Positions 54,396-62,438 of a stretch of 64,000 nucleotides of DNA are shown one piece after another. Numbering within the stretch: the first letter of the stretch is position 1; the number at the start of each line of letters is the position of its first letter. The notes below the pieces were generated by a model that saw only the letters and a program-made list of their open reading frames with translations, was not told where the DNA came from and made no database searches. Origin of the DNA: Edwardsiella anguillarum (lineage in GTDB: Bacteria > Pseudomonadota > Gammaproteobacteria > Enterobacterales > Enterobacteriaceae); NCBI RefSeq assembly GCF_008801815.1, contig NZ_VZOX01000009.1. One strand, written 5' to 3'. Position numbers and translations under genes: made by a program.

Positions 54396-55205
54396 TTAGG
54401 GCCGATAGAGCGGGTAGGTAAAGAACAGCAGGTGCAGCATATTCAGGGCGAAGTGGAACAGGGTGGCCACCCACAGACGCCCGCTCCATTGCCAGGCCAG
54501 GCCGTAAATGATCCCGGCGAGCGTGGCGAAGATGACCAGCAGCAGGCCGCCGCTCAGGTGGCTTAGCCCAAACAGAACGGCGCTTATCGGCAGCGCAATC
54601 CATGGCCCCAGCCAGACGCCCAGGCGCTGTTGCAGGTAGCCGCGAAACAGCGCCTCTTCCGCCAGGGAGACAAACAGCAGGTTGATAATGGCGAAGAGCG
54701 GTGTCCAGGCGGGCCAGTGTGGTTCAATGCGCAGGCCGCCCAGCGCTACGGCCAGCAGCAGCAGGGCCGGTACGCTGAGCAGCAGGACGCCCCAGCGCCA
54801 CGGCGCAACGGGGGGCACGCCGGGACGGCGCAGCAGCGTGGGGTAGAGCGCCAGCAGCAGCAGCGGCACCAGCGACTTATCCAGGTTGGCATACAGGGTA
54901 AACGGGGCGCTGTGTGGCCCGGCGCTCACCCGATCCAGTAACAGCGGGTTGTGAAAGCCGGGAAAAGCGTGTGTGTAGAGGGCGATAATGCCAAGGAGAA
55001 GCGCGATCTCACTGATGCCACGCCAGCGCGGAGACAGACGCTGGCGCAGCGATAGCAGCAGCGCCATGAGCGCCAGCATGGCGATGGCCGGCAGCGTGAT
55101 GAACCCCTGCTGCGCAAGGAGCAGGACAGCGCATCCGGCCAGCAGAAAGGCGACGCGCGGCGCCAGCGCCAGCAGCGCCGGCGGCAGTAACATGATCCAC
55201 CACAT
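54396..55205 (-). CDS. CPBP-family intramembrane glutamic endopeptidase
   Basis: The product of 269 residues is a polytopic membrane protein with the three Abi/CPBP (CAAX protease and bacteriocin-processing) motifs: EEALFRGYL (EExxxR), FGLSH (FxxxH) and HFALN (HxxxN), within about the last 100 residues. The family cleaves substrates inside membranes; bacterial targets are mostly unknown, with links to bacteriocin immunity. A GAGGGAG site precedes the ATG. It is a stand-alone gene between galE and modE and probably has a lineage-specific role. Confidence 0.85.
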   Translation of the reverse strand: MWWIMLLPPALLALAPRVAFLLAGCAVLLLAQQGFITLPAIAMLALMALLLSLRQRLSPRWRGISEIALLLGIIALYTHAFPGFHNPLLLDRVSAGPHSAPFTLYANLDKSLVPLLLLALYPTLLRRPGVPPVAPWRWGVLLLSVPALLLLAVALGGLRIEPHWPAWTPLFAIINLLFVSLAEEALFRGYLQQRLGVWLGPWIALPISAVLFGLSHLSGGLLLVIFATLAGIIYGLAWQWSGRLWVATLFHFALNMLHLLFFTYPLYRP

Positions 55206-55332
55206 AATACTCCCTCAGGTATTGTTAATAATTGTCGTCATTTGTTTTTTATCATGTTAACACGGCGGGGTAAACCGCCGTTAAATGCCGGGTCGGGCTG
55301 ACCGGGAGAGGGGCGCCGGGGGACGCGGCGCG

Positions 55333-56124
55333 TTACGCGAGGGTGGCGATAATGACCCGATCGGCGTTAAACAGGGCGTTGACCGGCATGCCGACGCTCA
55401 GGTGCAGCTGGCTCATGGTGCGGTTATCGACGGTGGCGCACAGGGTTTCTCCGCCGGGCAGCGCGATCAGCACCTCGCTGTTGTCGCTGCCGGCCTGAAT
55501 ATGGCTGACCAGGCCGCTCAGCGCATTGTCGGCGGCGCCGCACAGGGCGTTGTCGGTGCACAGGCGGATCCAGGGCGCCTTGATCAGCACCAGCACCTCT
55601 TTACCCGGACGCAGCGCCAGACGACGGGCGCTCTGGGCGGTTACGGCGGCGCGCAGACGGGTCTTACCGTCCGCCAGTTGCACCAGCAGATGCTGCTGGA
55701 CCGACTCCTCGCCGCGCTCGATGACGGTGCCGAAAAACTGGTTGCGGGCGCTGGTCTGCAGGGAAAAGCGAGCGATCGCCGCCAGCAGGCTGTCGAGGGG
55801 CAGATCGTCGGTTTTCAGCACGTCGAAGGCCTTCTGCTGGATTTGCCCCAGCAGATCGTACAGCGCAATCAGGCGCTCGCCGTAGCGGGTCAGCCGGGCG
55901 CCGCCGCCCCCTTTACCGCCGGTGGCGCGTTCGACGATCTCATCGTCCGCCAGCTGGTTCATTTCGTTGATGGCATCCCAGGCGCTTTTATAGCTGATCC
56001 CGGCCAGCTTGGCGCCCTGACTGATGGAGCCGGTATGGCGCACCTGCTTGAGCAGCTCGATGCGGCGCGGATCGGCAAACAGGCGATCCTGTAGTTTAAG
56101 GGTGAGTAAAATATCGGCTTGCAT
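55333..56124 (-). CDS. modE: molybdate-responsive regulator ModE
   Basis: The product of 263 residues (262 in E. coli) is a dimeric regulator that represses mod transport genes when it binds molybdate. The N-terminal winged helix (LLKQVRHTGSISQGAKLAGISYKSAWDAINEMN, about 23-55) is followed by two tandem Mop domains after residue 125 (TSARNQFFGTV and the second in APWIRLCTDNALCGAADNALSG). The start at MQADILLTLKLQD has GAGGAG upstream. It diverges from acrZ-ydcF-modABC. The usual downstream modF is missing. Confidence 0.97.
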   Translation of the reverse strand: MQADILLTLKLQDRLFADPRRIELLKQVRHTGSISQGAKLAGISYKSAWDAINEMNQLADDEIVERATGGKGGGGARLTRYGERLIALYDLLGQIQQKAFDVLKTDDLPLDSLLAAIARFSLQTSARNQFFGTVIERGEESVQQHLLVQLADGKTRLRAAVTAQSARRLALRPGKEVLVLIKAPWIRLCTDNALCGAADNALSGLVSHIQAGSDNSEVLIALPGGETLCATVDNRTMSQLHLSVGMPVNALFNADRVIIATLA

Positions 56125-56330
56125 GGCGGCTCCTCGCATTGACGCTCCCTCTATTGTGGCCGATCCGGCGCCCGTCAGGCAAACCGCGCGTATCGCACGG
56201 ATTGAACAATGCCAAACGCCATCGGCTAGGTTACACTATGGAGCAGGATACTGCCTTTTTGGCGCCGCTTGCGGCGAAGTCAACGGTAGGGTTAGCGCAC
56301 TGCGCATATCAACGGAGAGTTAAGTCAGCC

Positions 56331-56474
56331 ATGTTTGAACTGCTGAAGAGTCTGGTTGTCGCCGCCATCATGGTACCCGTGGTGATGGCGATTATTATGG
56401 GGCTAATCTGGGGGATGGGGGAGCTGTGTAACCTGATCTCCGCCTGGGGCCACCCGGAAGAGAAAGAGTCCTGA
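56331..56474 (+). CDS. acrZ: AcrZ, small AcrB-binding membrane protein
   Basis: The 47-residue single-helix peptide starts MFELLKSLVVAAIMVPVV and resembles E. coli AcrZ (49 residues), which binds AcrB and widens the range of exported drugs. The C-terminal tail HPEEKES is charged. GGAGAG lies 13 bases before the ATG, a little far. Position beside modE is as in E. coli, but ydcF follows here before modA. Confidence 0.9.
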   Translation: MFELLKSLVVAAIMVPVVMAIIMGLIWGMGELCNLISAWGHPEEKES

Positions 56475-56529
56475 TCCCCGCAGCGCGACGTACCCATGTG
56501 GGGTGCCTATCGCGCCGCTGTGTTTCCGA

Positions 56530-56554
56530 CATCGCCCGGCAAAGCCGGGCGATG
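56530..56554 (+). other. hairpin between acrZ and ydcF
   Basis: The perfect dyad CATCGCCCGGC-AAA-GCCGGGCGATG forms an 11-pair stem with a 3-base loop. No T-run follows, but it could partly terminate the acrZ transcript or protect it. It also argues against a ydcF start further upstream, since it would lie inside the coding sequence. Confidence 0.5.
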
Positions 56555-56597
56555 TGCTGTCTGGCGCTGCCACTTTCCATCCGCCGCGGAGGCTGCC

Positions 56598-57374
56598 GTG
56601 TTTTCCGATGATCAACTGCATGATATCAACCTGATCGCCCGTTTTTTGGCCTGCGATGCGTTCGCCGGGGCGCGGCCCGCCGTCGGCAGCGCCGATCTGT
56701 TGGTGCTGTTGGGTAACGCCCTGCTGCCGACCGCCTGGCGCAGCTTTGACGCCGTACGCGCCGGCGTGGCGCCGCGGCTGCTGATCGCCGGCGGGATTGG
56801 CCACTCCACGCCGCTGCTGTACCAGGCGCTGGCCGATGAGCCGGCGGCTGGCGGACTGGCGACGGCGGGGCAGGCCGAAGCCCCGCTGCTGGCGGCGTTG
56901 GCCCTCCGTCAGGGGCGGCTGGCACCGTCGCAGATCTGGCTGGAGAGCGCGTCGACCAACTGCGGGGAGAACGCGCGCTTTGCCCGCGCGCTGCTACAGG
57001 AGAAGGGGGCGACGCCGTCGCGTCTGCTGCTGGTGCAGGATCCCCTGATGCAGCGCCGCACGCTGGCAACCTTTCAGCGGGTTTGGCAGGACTGTCCCGC
57101 GGTGCAGTTTACCAGCTGGCCGACCTTTGTGCCCCGCCTGGAGCGCGGTGCCGGCGGGGTGACGATCGCGGGGGCCCCCGGCGCCCTGTGGTCGCTGGAT
57201 CGCTTTATGTCGCTGCTGCTGGGGGAGATCCCGCGCCTGCGCGACGATGCGCGAGGCTACGGGCCGCGCGGGCGCGACTTTATCGCCCACGTTGCCATTC
57301 CCGACGCGGTGGAGGCGGCCTTTACGCGGGTGGCGGCGTCGCTGGGCGAGCGCTATGGCTTTCGTCCGGCCTGA
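56598..57374 (+). CDS. ydcF: YdcF, ElyC/SanA/YdcF family protein (DUF218)
   Basis: The product of 258 residues (266 in E. coli YdcF) belongs to the DUF218 Rossmann-like family; E. coli YdcF binds S-adenosylmethionine in vitro but has no known role. Family marks include VLLGNALLPT, GGIGHSTPLLY, ESASTNCGENARFA, QDPLMQRRTLATF and LPRLRDDARGYGPRGRDFI (with one substitution). The GTG at 56598 follows GGAGG at five bases and gives the right length; the frame is open to ATG 56496 through a strong hairpin. No membrane helix or signal is seen. It is inserted in the acrZ-modA interval. Confidence 0.9.
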   Translation: MFSDDQLHDINLIARFLACDAFAGARPAVGSADLLVLLGNALLPTAWRSFDAVRAGVAPRLLIAGGIGHSTPLLYQALADEPAAGGLATAGQAEAPLLAALALRQGRLAPSQIWLESASTNCGENARFARALLQEKGATPSRLLLVQDPLMQRRTLATFQRVWQDCPAVQFTSWPTFVPRLERGAGGVTIAGAPGALWSLDRFMSLLLGEIPRLRDDARGYGPRGRDFIAHVAIPDAVEAAFTRVAASLGERYGFRPA

Positions 57375-57473
57375 GTGCGCCGCCGGGCGATGCCCCGGCG
57401 CCGTGCGGGCGCCTAAATGCTAACGGCGTCATATTTAGCGCTTTTTTCAGTGTCCTTGCCTGCGCTTACGCCA

Positions 57474-57501
57474 TATAATCGATTATACAACGATATAACC
57501 G
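57474..57501 (+). promoter_or_regulatory. modABC -10 box and ModE operator
   Basis: TATAAT at 57474-57479 is a perfect -10. Immediately after it, CGATTATA-N6-TATAACCG (57480-57501) is an inverted repeat of the ModE type (CGxTATAT arms), which would block the promoter when ModE-molybdate binds. The spacing between arms is six bases against eight in the E. coli site as I recall it. Confidence 0.7.
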
Positions 57502-57520
57502 AATGAAGCGGGGAGATGTG

Positions 57521-58288
57521 ATGAAAGCGTGGAATAGATTACTGGCGGGGGCCGTACTGGCCGTCGGCGTCTGCCAGGGCGCCCAGGCCGAAGACAAGGT
57601 GACGGTCTTTGCCGCCGCCTCCCTGACCAATGCGCTGCAGGAGATTGCGGCGCAGTACCAGCAGGGCAAGCAGGTGAGCATCGTCACCTCGTTCGCCTCT
57701 TCCTCGACGCTGGCGCGCCAGATCGATCAGGGGGCGCCAGCCGATCTGTTCATCTCCGCCGATCAGAAGTGGATGAACTACGCCATCGATAAACACGCCG
57801 TGGTGGCCGATACTCGCTATACCCTGCTGGGGAATCAGCTGGTGCTGGTGGCGCCGGCTGACAGTAAGCTGGGTCAAATGACCATTAATGCGCAGACTCA
57901 CTGGAAAAAACTGCTGGACGGCGGCCGTCTGGCGGTGGGCGATCCGGACCACGTGCCGGCGGGGATCTATGCCAAGGAGTCGCTGCAGGCGCTGGGGGCC
58001 TGGGAGACGCTGTCGCCGCTGATGGCGCGGGCCAACGACGTGCGTGCGGCGCTGGCGCTGGTTGAGCGCGGCGAGGCGCCGCTGGGGATCGTATACGGCT
58101 CCGACGCCGTGGCCAGCAAAAAGGTGAAGGTGGTTGGGGTCTTCCCGGCGGACAGTCATAAGCCGGTGGAGTACCCGATGGCGATCGTCAAGGGGAAACA
58201 GAGCCCGGCGGTCGACGCCTTCTACGATTATCTGAAGGGGCCACAGGCGGCCACTGTCTTTACCCGCTACGGTTTTACCCCGCGTTAA
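57521..58288 (+). CDS. modA: molybdate ABC transporter substrate-binding protein
   Basis: The product of 255 residues (257 in E. coli) is a periplasmic molybdate/tungstate-binding protein. The Sec signal ends at AQAED near residue 24. Binding-site segments VFAAASLTNAL, SFASSSTLARQI and DPDHVPAGIYAKE are conserved, including the Ser and Tyr that hold the oxyanion. The ATG at 57521 follows GGGGAG; an in-frame ATG at 57503 exists but lies directly against the ModE site. It leads modABC. Confidence 0.96.
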   Translation: MKAWNRLLAGAVLAVGVCQGAQAEDKVTVFAAASLTNALQEIAAQYQQGKQVSIVTSFASSSTLARQIDQGAPADLFISADQKWMNYAIDKHAVVADTRYTLLGNQLVLVAPADSKLGQMTINAQTHWKKLLDGGRLAVGDPDHVPAGIYAKESLQALGAWETLSPLMARANDVRAALALVERGEAPLGIVYGSDAVASKKVKVVGVFPADSHKPVEYPMAIVKGKQSPAVDAFYDYLKGPQAATVFTRYGFTPR

Positions 58289-58297
58289 TCCGTGAGT

Positions 58298-58990
58298 ATG
58301 TTTCTCAGTCCCTACGAATGGGAGGCCGTGGTGCTCAGCCTGCAGGTAGCGGGCACCGCGGTGATCTTCAGTCTGCCGCTGGGCATTGCGACCGCCTGGG
58401 TGCTGGTGCGCTACCGGTTTCCCGGTAAGTCGCTGCTGGACAGCGTGATCCACCTGCCGCTGGTGCTGCCGCCGGTGGTCATCGGCTACCTGCTGCTGCT
58501 GGCGATGGGGCGCAAGGGGGTCATCGGCGCCTGGCTGTACAGCTGGTTCGGCTTCAGCTTCAGCTTCAGCTGGCACGGCGCCGCGCTGGCGTCGGCGGTG
58601 GTGGCGTTTCCGTTGATGGTGCGCGCCATTCGTCTGGCGCTGGCCTCGGTGGATCGGCGCCTGGAGCAGGCGGCGCGCACGCTGGGCGCCAGTCCGCTGC
58701 GGGTCTTTTTTACCATCACGCTGCCCCTGTCGTTTCCCGGCATTCTGGCCGGGACGGTGCTGGCCTTCGCCCGCTCGCTGGGCGAATTTGGCGCCACCAT
58801 CACCTTCGTATCCAACATTCCCGGCGAGACGCGCACCATCCCGCTGGCGATGTATACCCTGATCGAGACGCCGGGCGCCGAATCCGAGGCGGCCCGGCTG
58901 TGCGCGATCGCCATCGCGCTGTCGCTGCTGTCGCTGATGCTCTCCGAGTGGCTGGCGCGCTGGAGTCAGAAACGGCTGGGAGGTGGCTGA
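58298..58990 (+). CDS. modB: molybdate ABC transporter permease
   Basis: The product of 230 residues (229 in E. coli) forms the membrane channel of ModABC. Five or six hydrophobic helices are seen. The EAA loop, coupling to ModC, is EQAARTLGASPLRVFFTITLPLSFPGI. The motif FARSLGEFGATITFVSNIPGETRTIP is typical of ModB. I take ATG 58298; a GTG six bases earlier opens the same frame and neither has a good ribosome-binding site. It starts 9 bases after modA. Confidence 0.95.
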   Translation: MFLSPYEWEAVVLSLQVAGTAVIFSLPLGIATAWVLVRYRFPGKSLLDSVIHLPLVLPPVVIGYLLLLAMGRKGVIGAWLYSWFGFSFSFSWHGAALASAVVAFPLMVRAIRLALASVDRRLEQAARTLGASPLRVFFTITLPLSFPGILAGTVLAFARSLGEFGATITFVSNIPGETRTIPLAMYTLIETPGAESEAARLCAIAIALSLLSLMLSEWLARWSQKRLGGG

Positions 58991-58991
58991 G

Positions 58992-60050
58992 ATGCTGCAT
59001 ATTGATCTTCGCCAGCGCCTGGGCGATCTGGATCTGCGGGTCGATGCCGATCTGCCGGGCGAGGGGATCACCGCCATCTTCGGCCTGTCCGGAGCGGGCA
59101 AGACCTCGCTGATTAACGCCATCGGCGGACTGACGCGTCCGCAGCAGGGGCGCATTGTGCTCAACGGACGCACGCTGGTGGACTGCGAGCGCGGGATCTG
59201 TCTGCCGCCGGAGCAACGGCGCATCGGCTATGTGTTCCAAGATGCGCGCCTGTTTCCCCACTACCGGGTGCGCGGCAACCTGACCTATGGCATGGCGGCG
59301 CAGATGCGCGGACAGTTTGACGATATCGTCGGCCTGTTGGGCATCGACGCGCTGCTGGATCGCTTTCCGCGCACCCTCTCCGGCGGCGAGATGCAGCGGG
59401 TGGCCATCGGCCGCGCCCTGTTAACCGCACCGGAGCTGCTGCTGATGGATGAGCCGCTGGCCTCCCTGGATCTGCCGCGTAAGCGTGAGCTGCTGCCCTA
59501 TCTGGAGCGTCTGGCGCGCGATGTGCGCACGCCCATTCTGTACGTCAGCCACAGCATGGAGGAGATCCTGCGTTTGGCGCAGCACGTGCTGCTGCTGGAT
59601 CGCGGGCAGATGCGCGCCTTTGGCCGCCTGGAGGAGGTGTGGGCCAGCAGCGCCCTGCGTCCCTGGCTGCAAAAGGAGGAGCCGAGCAGCGTGCTCAACG
59701 TGCGTCTCGATCGCCACCATCCGCACTACGCGATGAGCGCCCTGGCGCTGGGCGCACAGTGTCTGTGGGTGAGCCGTCAGGCAGGTGAGCCGGGGGATCG
59801 GCTGCGGCTGAGCATCAACGCGGCGGACGTCTCGCTGGTGCGGGAGGTGCCGCGCGCCAGCAGCATCCGCAATATTCTGGCGGTCAGCGTGGTCGAGCTG
59901 CTGGAGGTGGAGGGGCAGGTGGACGTTAAGCTGGCGCTGGAGGGGGAGACCCTGTGGGCGCGGATCACCCCCTGGGCGCGTGACGATCTGGGGCTGGCGC
60001 CGGGCCAGCGCCTGTACGCCCAGATTAAGAGCGTGTCCATCAACCAATAG
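58992..60050 (+). CDS. modC: molybdate ABC transporter ATP-binding protein
   Basis: The 352-residue product, the E. coli length, powers molybdate uptake. Walker A GLSGAGKTS starts at residue 31, the signature is LSGGEMQRVAIGRALL and Walker B is LLLMDEPLASLDLP. The C-terminal Mop (TOBE) domain after about 290 (ARASSIRNILAVSVVELLEVEGQ) can bind molybdate for feedback inhibition. The ATG at 58992 follows GGGAGG; an in-frame GTG at 58983 also exists. Its start region lies within the modB stop neighbourhood. Confidence 0.97.
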   Translation: MLHIDLRQRLGDLDLRVDADLPGEGITAIFGLSGAGKTSLINAIGGLTRPQQGRIVLNGRTLVDCERGICLPPEQRRIGYVFQDARLFPHYRVRGNLTYGMAAQMRGQFDDIVGLLGIDALLDRFPRTLSGGEMQRVAIGRALLTAPELLLMDEPLASLDLPRKRELLPYLERLARDVRTPILYVSHSMEEILRLAQHVLLLDRGQMRAFGRLEEVWASSALRPWLQKEEPSSVLNVRLDRHHPHYAMSALALGAQCLWVSRQAGEPGDRLRLSINAADVSLVREVPRASSIRNILAVSVVELLEVEGQVDVKLALEGETLWARITPWARDDLGLAPGQRLYAQIKSVSINQ

Positions 60051-60061
60051 GCCCGCCGGCG

Positions 60062-60085
60062 GCGTCACGGCGGGTGCCGTGACGC
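60062..60085. other. modC-ybhA convergent hairpin
   Basis: Perfect ten-base arms GCGTCACGGC/GCCGTGACGC surround GGGT between convergent modC and ybhA. No T-run on either strand; it may stabilise or loosely terminate both. Confidence 0.45.
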
Positions 60086-60098
60086 GATCCCCCGCTGA

Positions 60099-60920
60099 TT
60101 ACGACAGCACGCGACGGCGTAGGAAGTCGGCGATGGCCGACGTCTCATTGCTGCCGATGATCTCCGCGGCGCGCGCCTTAACGGCGTCGGCGCTGTTGCC
60201 CATGGCCACGCCGAGGCCGGCAGACTCCAGCATACTGATATCATTAAAGTTATCGCCAAAGGCGACCACCTGGTCCATCGCGATGCCGCGCGCGGCGGCG
60301 TACTCGGCCAGGCGGCGCCCCTTGCTGTTTCCCGCCTGCGCCACATCCACCTGATCGTGCCATGACCATTCGCAGGCCAGCCCCAGATCGCGCTTGATGC
60401 CGGCGGCAAAGTCGCGCAGGCGCTCGGTGTCCTCGTCTGAGGTCGCGAACTTCCAGATAGCGTCGACCTGCTCGGCGGCAGCGTGCAGGCTATCGACCTG
60501 CTGCAGCACCGGGCGCTGATCCGCCGGCAGGGACTCTGCCCAGGCGTGAGAGCGCAGTACGTGGCCGGTCGGCCGCTGATAGAGCATCGCGTTATCCACA
60601 TACATCAGTCCATGGATCTGCTGCTGCTCCAGGCGCGCCAGCACCGCCCGCGCCTGCTCGGGGCGCAGCGGATCGGCGGCCAGTACGCGCCGGGCGGGGT
60701 AGTCATACAGGTAGGTGCCATTGCAGCAGATGGCCGGGGTATCCAGCTGCAGGGCCTGATAAAACGGATGGATGGCGACGTGGTGACGGCCGGTGACGAT
60801 CATCACCTCCAGCCCGGCGGCGCGCGCCTCGGCCAGCGCAGCCAGAGATTCCGGCAGGATCTGTTTACGCGCGTTGAGCAGGGTGCCGTCCAGATCGAGG
60901 GCAATCAAGCGATAGTGCAT
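60099..60920 (-). CDS. ybhA: YbhA, HAD-family pyridoxal phosphate phosphatase
   Basis: The product of 273 residues (272 in E. coli) is a Cof-type HAD phosphatase; the E. coli protein acts on pyridoxal phosphate and sugar phosphates. Motif I is DLDGTLL at residues 9-15, motif II is VTGRHH, the Lys is within GNSKGRRLAEY and motif IV is FGDNFNDISML. The type IIB cap lies between. AAGGTATCGCC precedes the ATG. The modC-ybhA order is as in E. coli, but the expected pgl is not next to it. Confidence 0.94.
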   Translation of the reverse strand: MHYRLIALDLDGTLLNARKQILPESLAALAEARAAGLEVMIVTGRHHVAIHPFYQALQLDTPAICCNGTYLYDYPARRVLAADPLRPEQARAVLARLEQQQIHGLMYVDNAMLYQRPTGHVLRSHAWAESLPADQRPVLQQVDSLHAAAEQVDAIWKFATSDEDTERLRDFAAGIKRDLGLACEWSWHDQVDVAQAGNSKGRRLAEYAAARGIAMDQVVAFGDNFNDISMLESAGLGVAMGNSADAVKARAAEIIGSNETSAIADFLRRRVLS

Positions 60921-61127
60921 TGGCGATACCTTAAATCAATGGATTCTGCGCCAAATGTTACACCGGATGGCCACAGGGGGACAGCGCCGGGATCTGTCAC
61001 GTTCACGGTTGCTCAGTAGGCTGCGCTGGCATTGCCGGTTCGTCAGGCGGCCTGTCGATAAAAAACAGTCAGCTCGGATTTTCAGCGGTTAACGCGACAG
61101 AACCTTTTCATGCGGCAGAGTCCCCTA

Positions 61128-62324
61128 TTACACCTCATCGTTAAGCTGTGACTCGACGTACTGATAACCGATACCCAGGATTTGCTGCGCGCGGCTCAGT
61201 TTGCCAAAGCCGATGTGTGTTGCTTTGCTACCCGGACTGTCTTCCTGATCGAAGGGGTTAAAGCCCGTTTGCCGGATGATGGTATGAAGCCAGTGTTCGC
61301 CGAACGAACAACTGCGTCCATACAACCAGATCTGGTTAATATTCAGAATATTAAGGAAGTTATACAGGCTGAGTCCGACGGCGTTGGCAGCATTTTCTAC
61401 CCACGCCTGAATTCGCACGTCGCCGCCACGCCAGGCCTTGAGCAGTGCACTTGTGGTCAGCGCATCCGGGTTGAGGGCTGGGTTGGGCTGCGTTTTCAGC
61501 CATACGCGCGCCTGCTTTTTCAACGCGCTAAGCGAGGCGACCGTCTCCAGACAACCGTAGCGGCCGCAGTCGCAGGCGTTGCCGTCCGGGTCGACGATGG
61601 TATGACCAATCTGGCCGCTGCCGTAAAGGCTCCCGCGCCACACCTGGTCGTGAATGACGAACGACGAACCAATCCCGTAATCGACGTTGATAACGCAAAA
61701 ATCCCGTAGCCCGGCCGGATTTTGCCACTTCTCCGCCAGTGCCAGCATCACGCAGTCGTTATCCAGACGAACCTGAACGCCGAGACGCTCCTCCAGCAGA
61801 TACTTCATTTCCACCGGTGTTTTCCAGCGTCCCTGCGGCATGGTTTGTGAAACGCCGGTGACCGGATCCACCTGGCCGTGAACCCCGAGCGCGAGGTTGA
61901 TGCGCTGCTCCGGATAACGCTGGCGGTAGTGACGCCAGTGCTGGGCGATATGATCCAAAAGCACCTGCGGCGATTCGGCATTAAATGACTGGCGGCCAGG
62001 CTCTCCTACCGGCAGCAGGCGCGCATCAGCGAGCTGGCTCTCAATGCTGGTGGGCGTGATGTTCATACACAGGGTCCACGGACCGGTGAGTGGGATCTGG
62101 AAGCTGCCACTGTTGAGGCCGCGAGCGCTGAGATTTTCCGCCGAGTGGCTGATGCGCCCCTCGTCCATCAGCTCCTGCAGAATGTTGCTCACCGCCGGAA
62201 TAGATAGCCCGGTAAGCTGCGCCAGCTGTGACTTGCTGAGCTGTTTTTCCCGCCACAGATGGGTCAGGAAAATCGCTTTGTTTACCTGTCGCACACGGGT
62301 GTTATTTAAACCAGGTCGCAACAT
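61128..62324 (-). CDS. yphH: ROK-family transcriptional regulator, YphH-like
   Basis: The product of 398 residues has an N-terminal winged helix (KSQLAQLTGLSIPAVSNILQELMDEG, about 30-57) and a ROK sugar-kinase-like domain. The ROK zinc motif is CDCGRYGCLE, with GQIGHTIVDPDG just before it. Length and the opening MLRPGLNNTRVRQVNKA recall E. coli YphH (397 residues), which likewise diverges from yphG. It probably binds a sugar and controls the divergent gene. AAGGAAG lies 8 bases before the ATG. Codon use is somewhat less GC-biased than in neighbours, consistent with acquisition. Confidence 0.82.
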   Translation of the reverse strand: MLRPGLNNTRVRQVNKAIFLTHLWREKQLSKSQLAQLTGLSIPAVSNILQELMDEGRISHSAENLSARGLNSGSFQIPLTGPWTLCMNITPTSIESQLADARLLPVGEPGRQSFNAESPQVLLDHIAQHWRHYRQRYPEQRINLALGVHGQVDPVTGVSQTMPQGRWKTPVEMKYLLEERLGVQVRLDNDCVMLALAEKWQNPAGLRDFCVINVDYGIGSSFVIHDQVWRGSLYGSGQIGHTIVDPDGNACDCGRYGCLETVASLSALKKQARVWLKTQPNPALNPDALTTSALLKAWRGGDVRIQAWVENAANAVGLSLYNFLNILNINQIWLYGRSCSFGEHWLHTIIRQTGFNPFDQEDSPGSKATHIGFGKLSRAQQILGIGYQYVESQLNDEV

Positions 62325-62438
62325 ACACTTAACTTCCTTAACTGTAATGCGTGAGTATCGCCTGTTTCATGCGCAATATTGCCCACTACACTCGCCGTAT
62401 CATTTCAGTTCACTTTACTTCATTTAGTGGAGAGCAGC
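62325..62438. promoter_or_regulatory. divergent promoter region of yphH and yphG-like genes
   Basis: These 114 bases hold both promoters. A palindrome GCAATATTGC lies at 62373-62382 near the middle, flanked by AT-rich TTCACTTTACTTCATTTA-type DNA. ROK regulators usually bind long AT-rich dyads, so this is the natural place for the operator; the palindrome is a candidate only. Confidence 0.4.
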
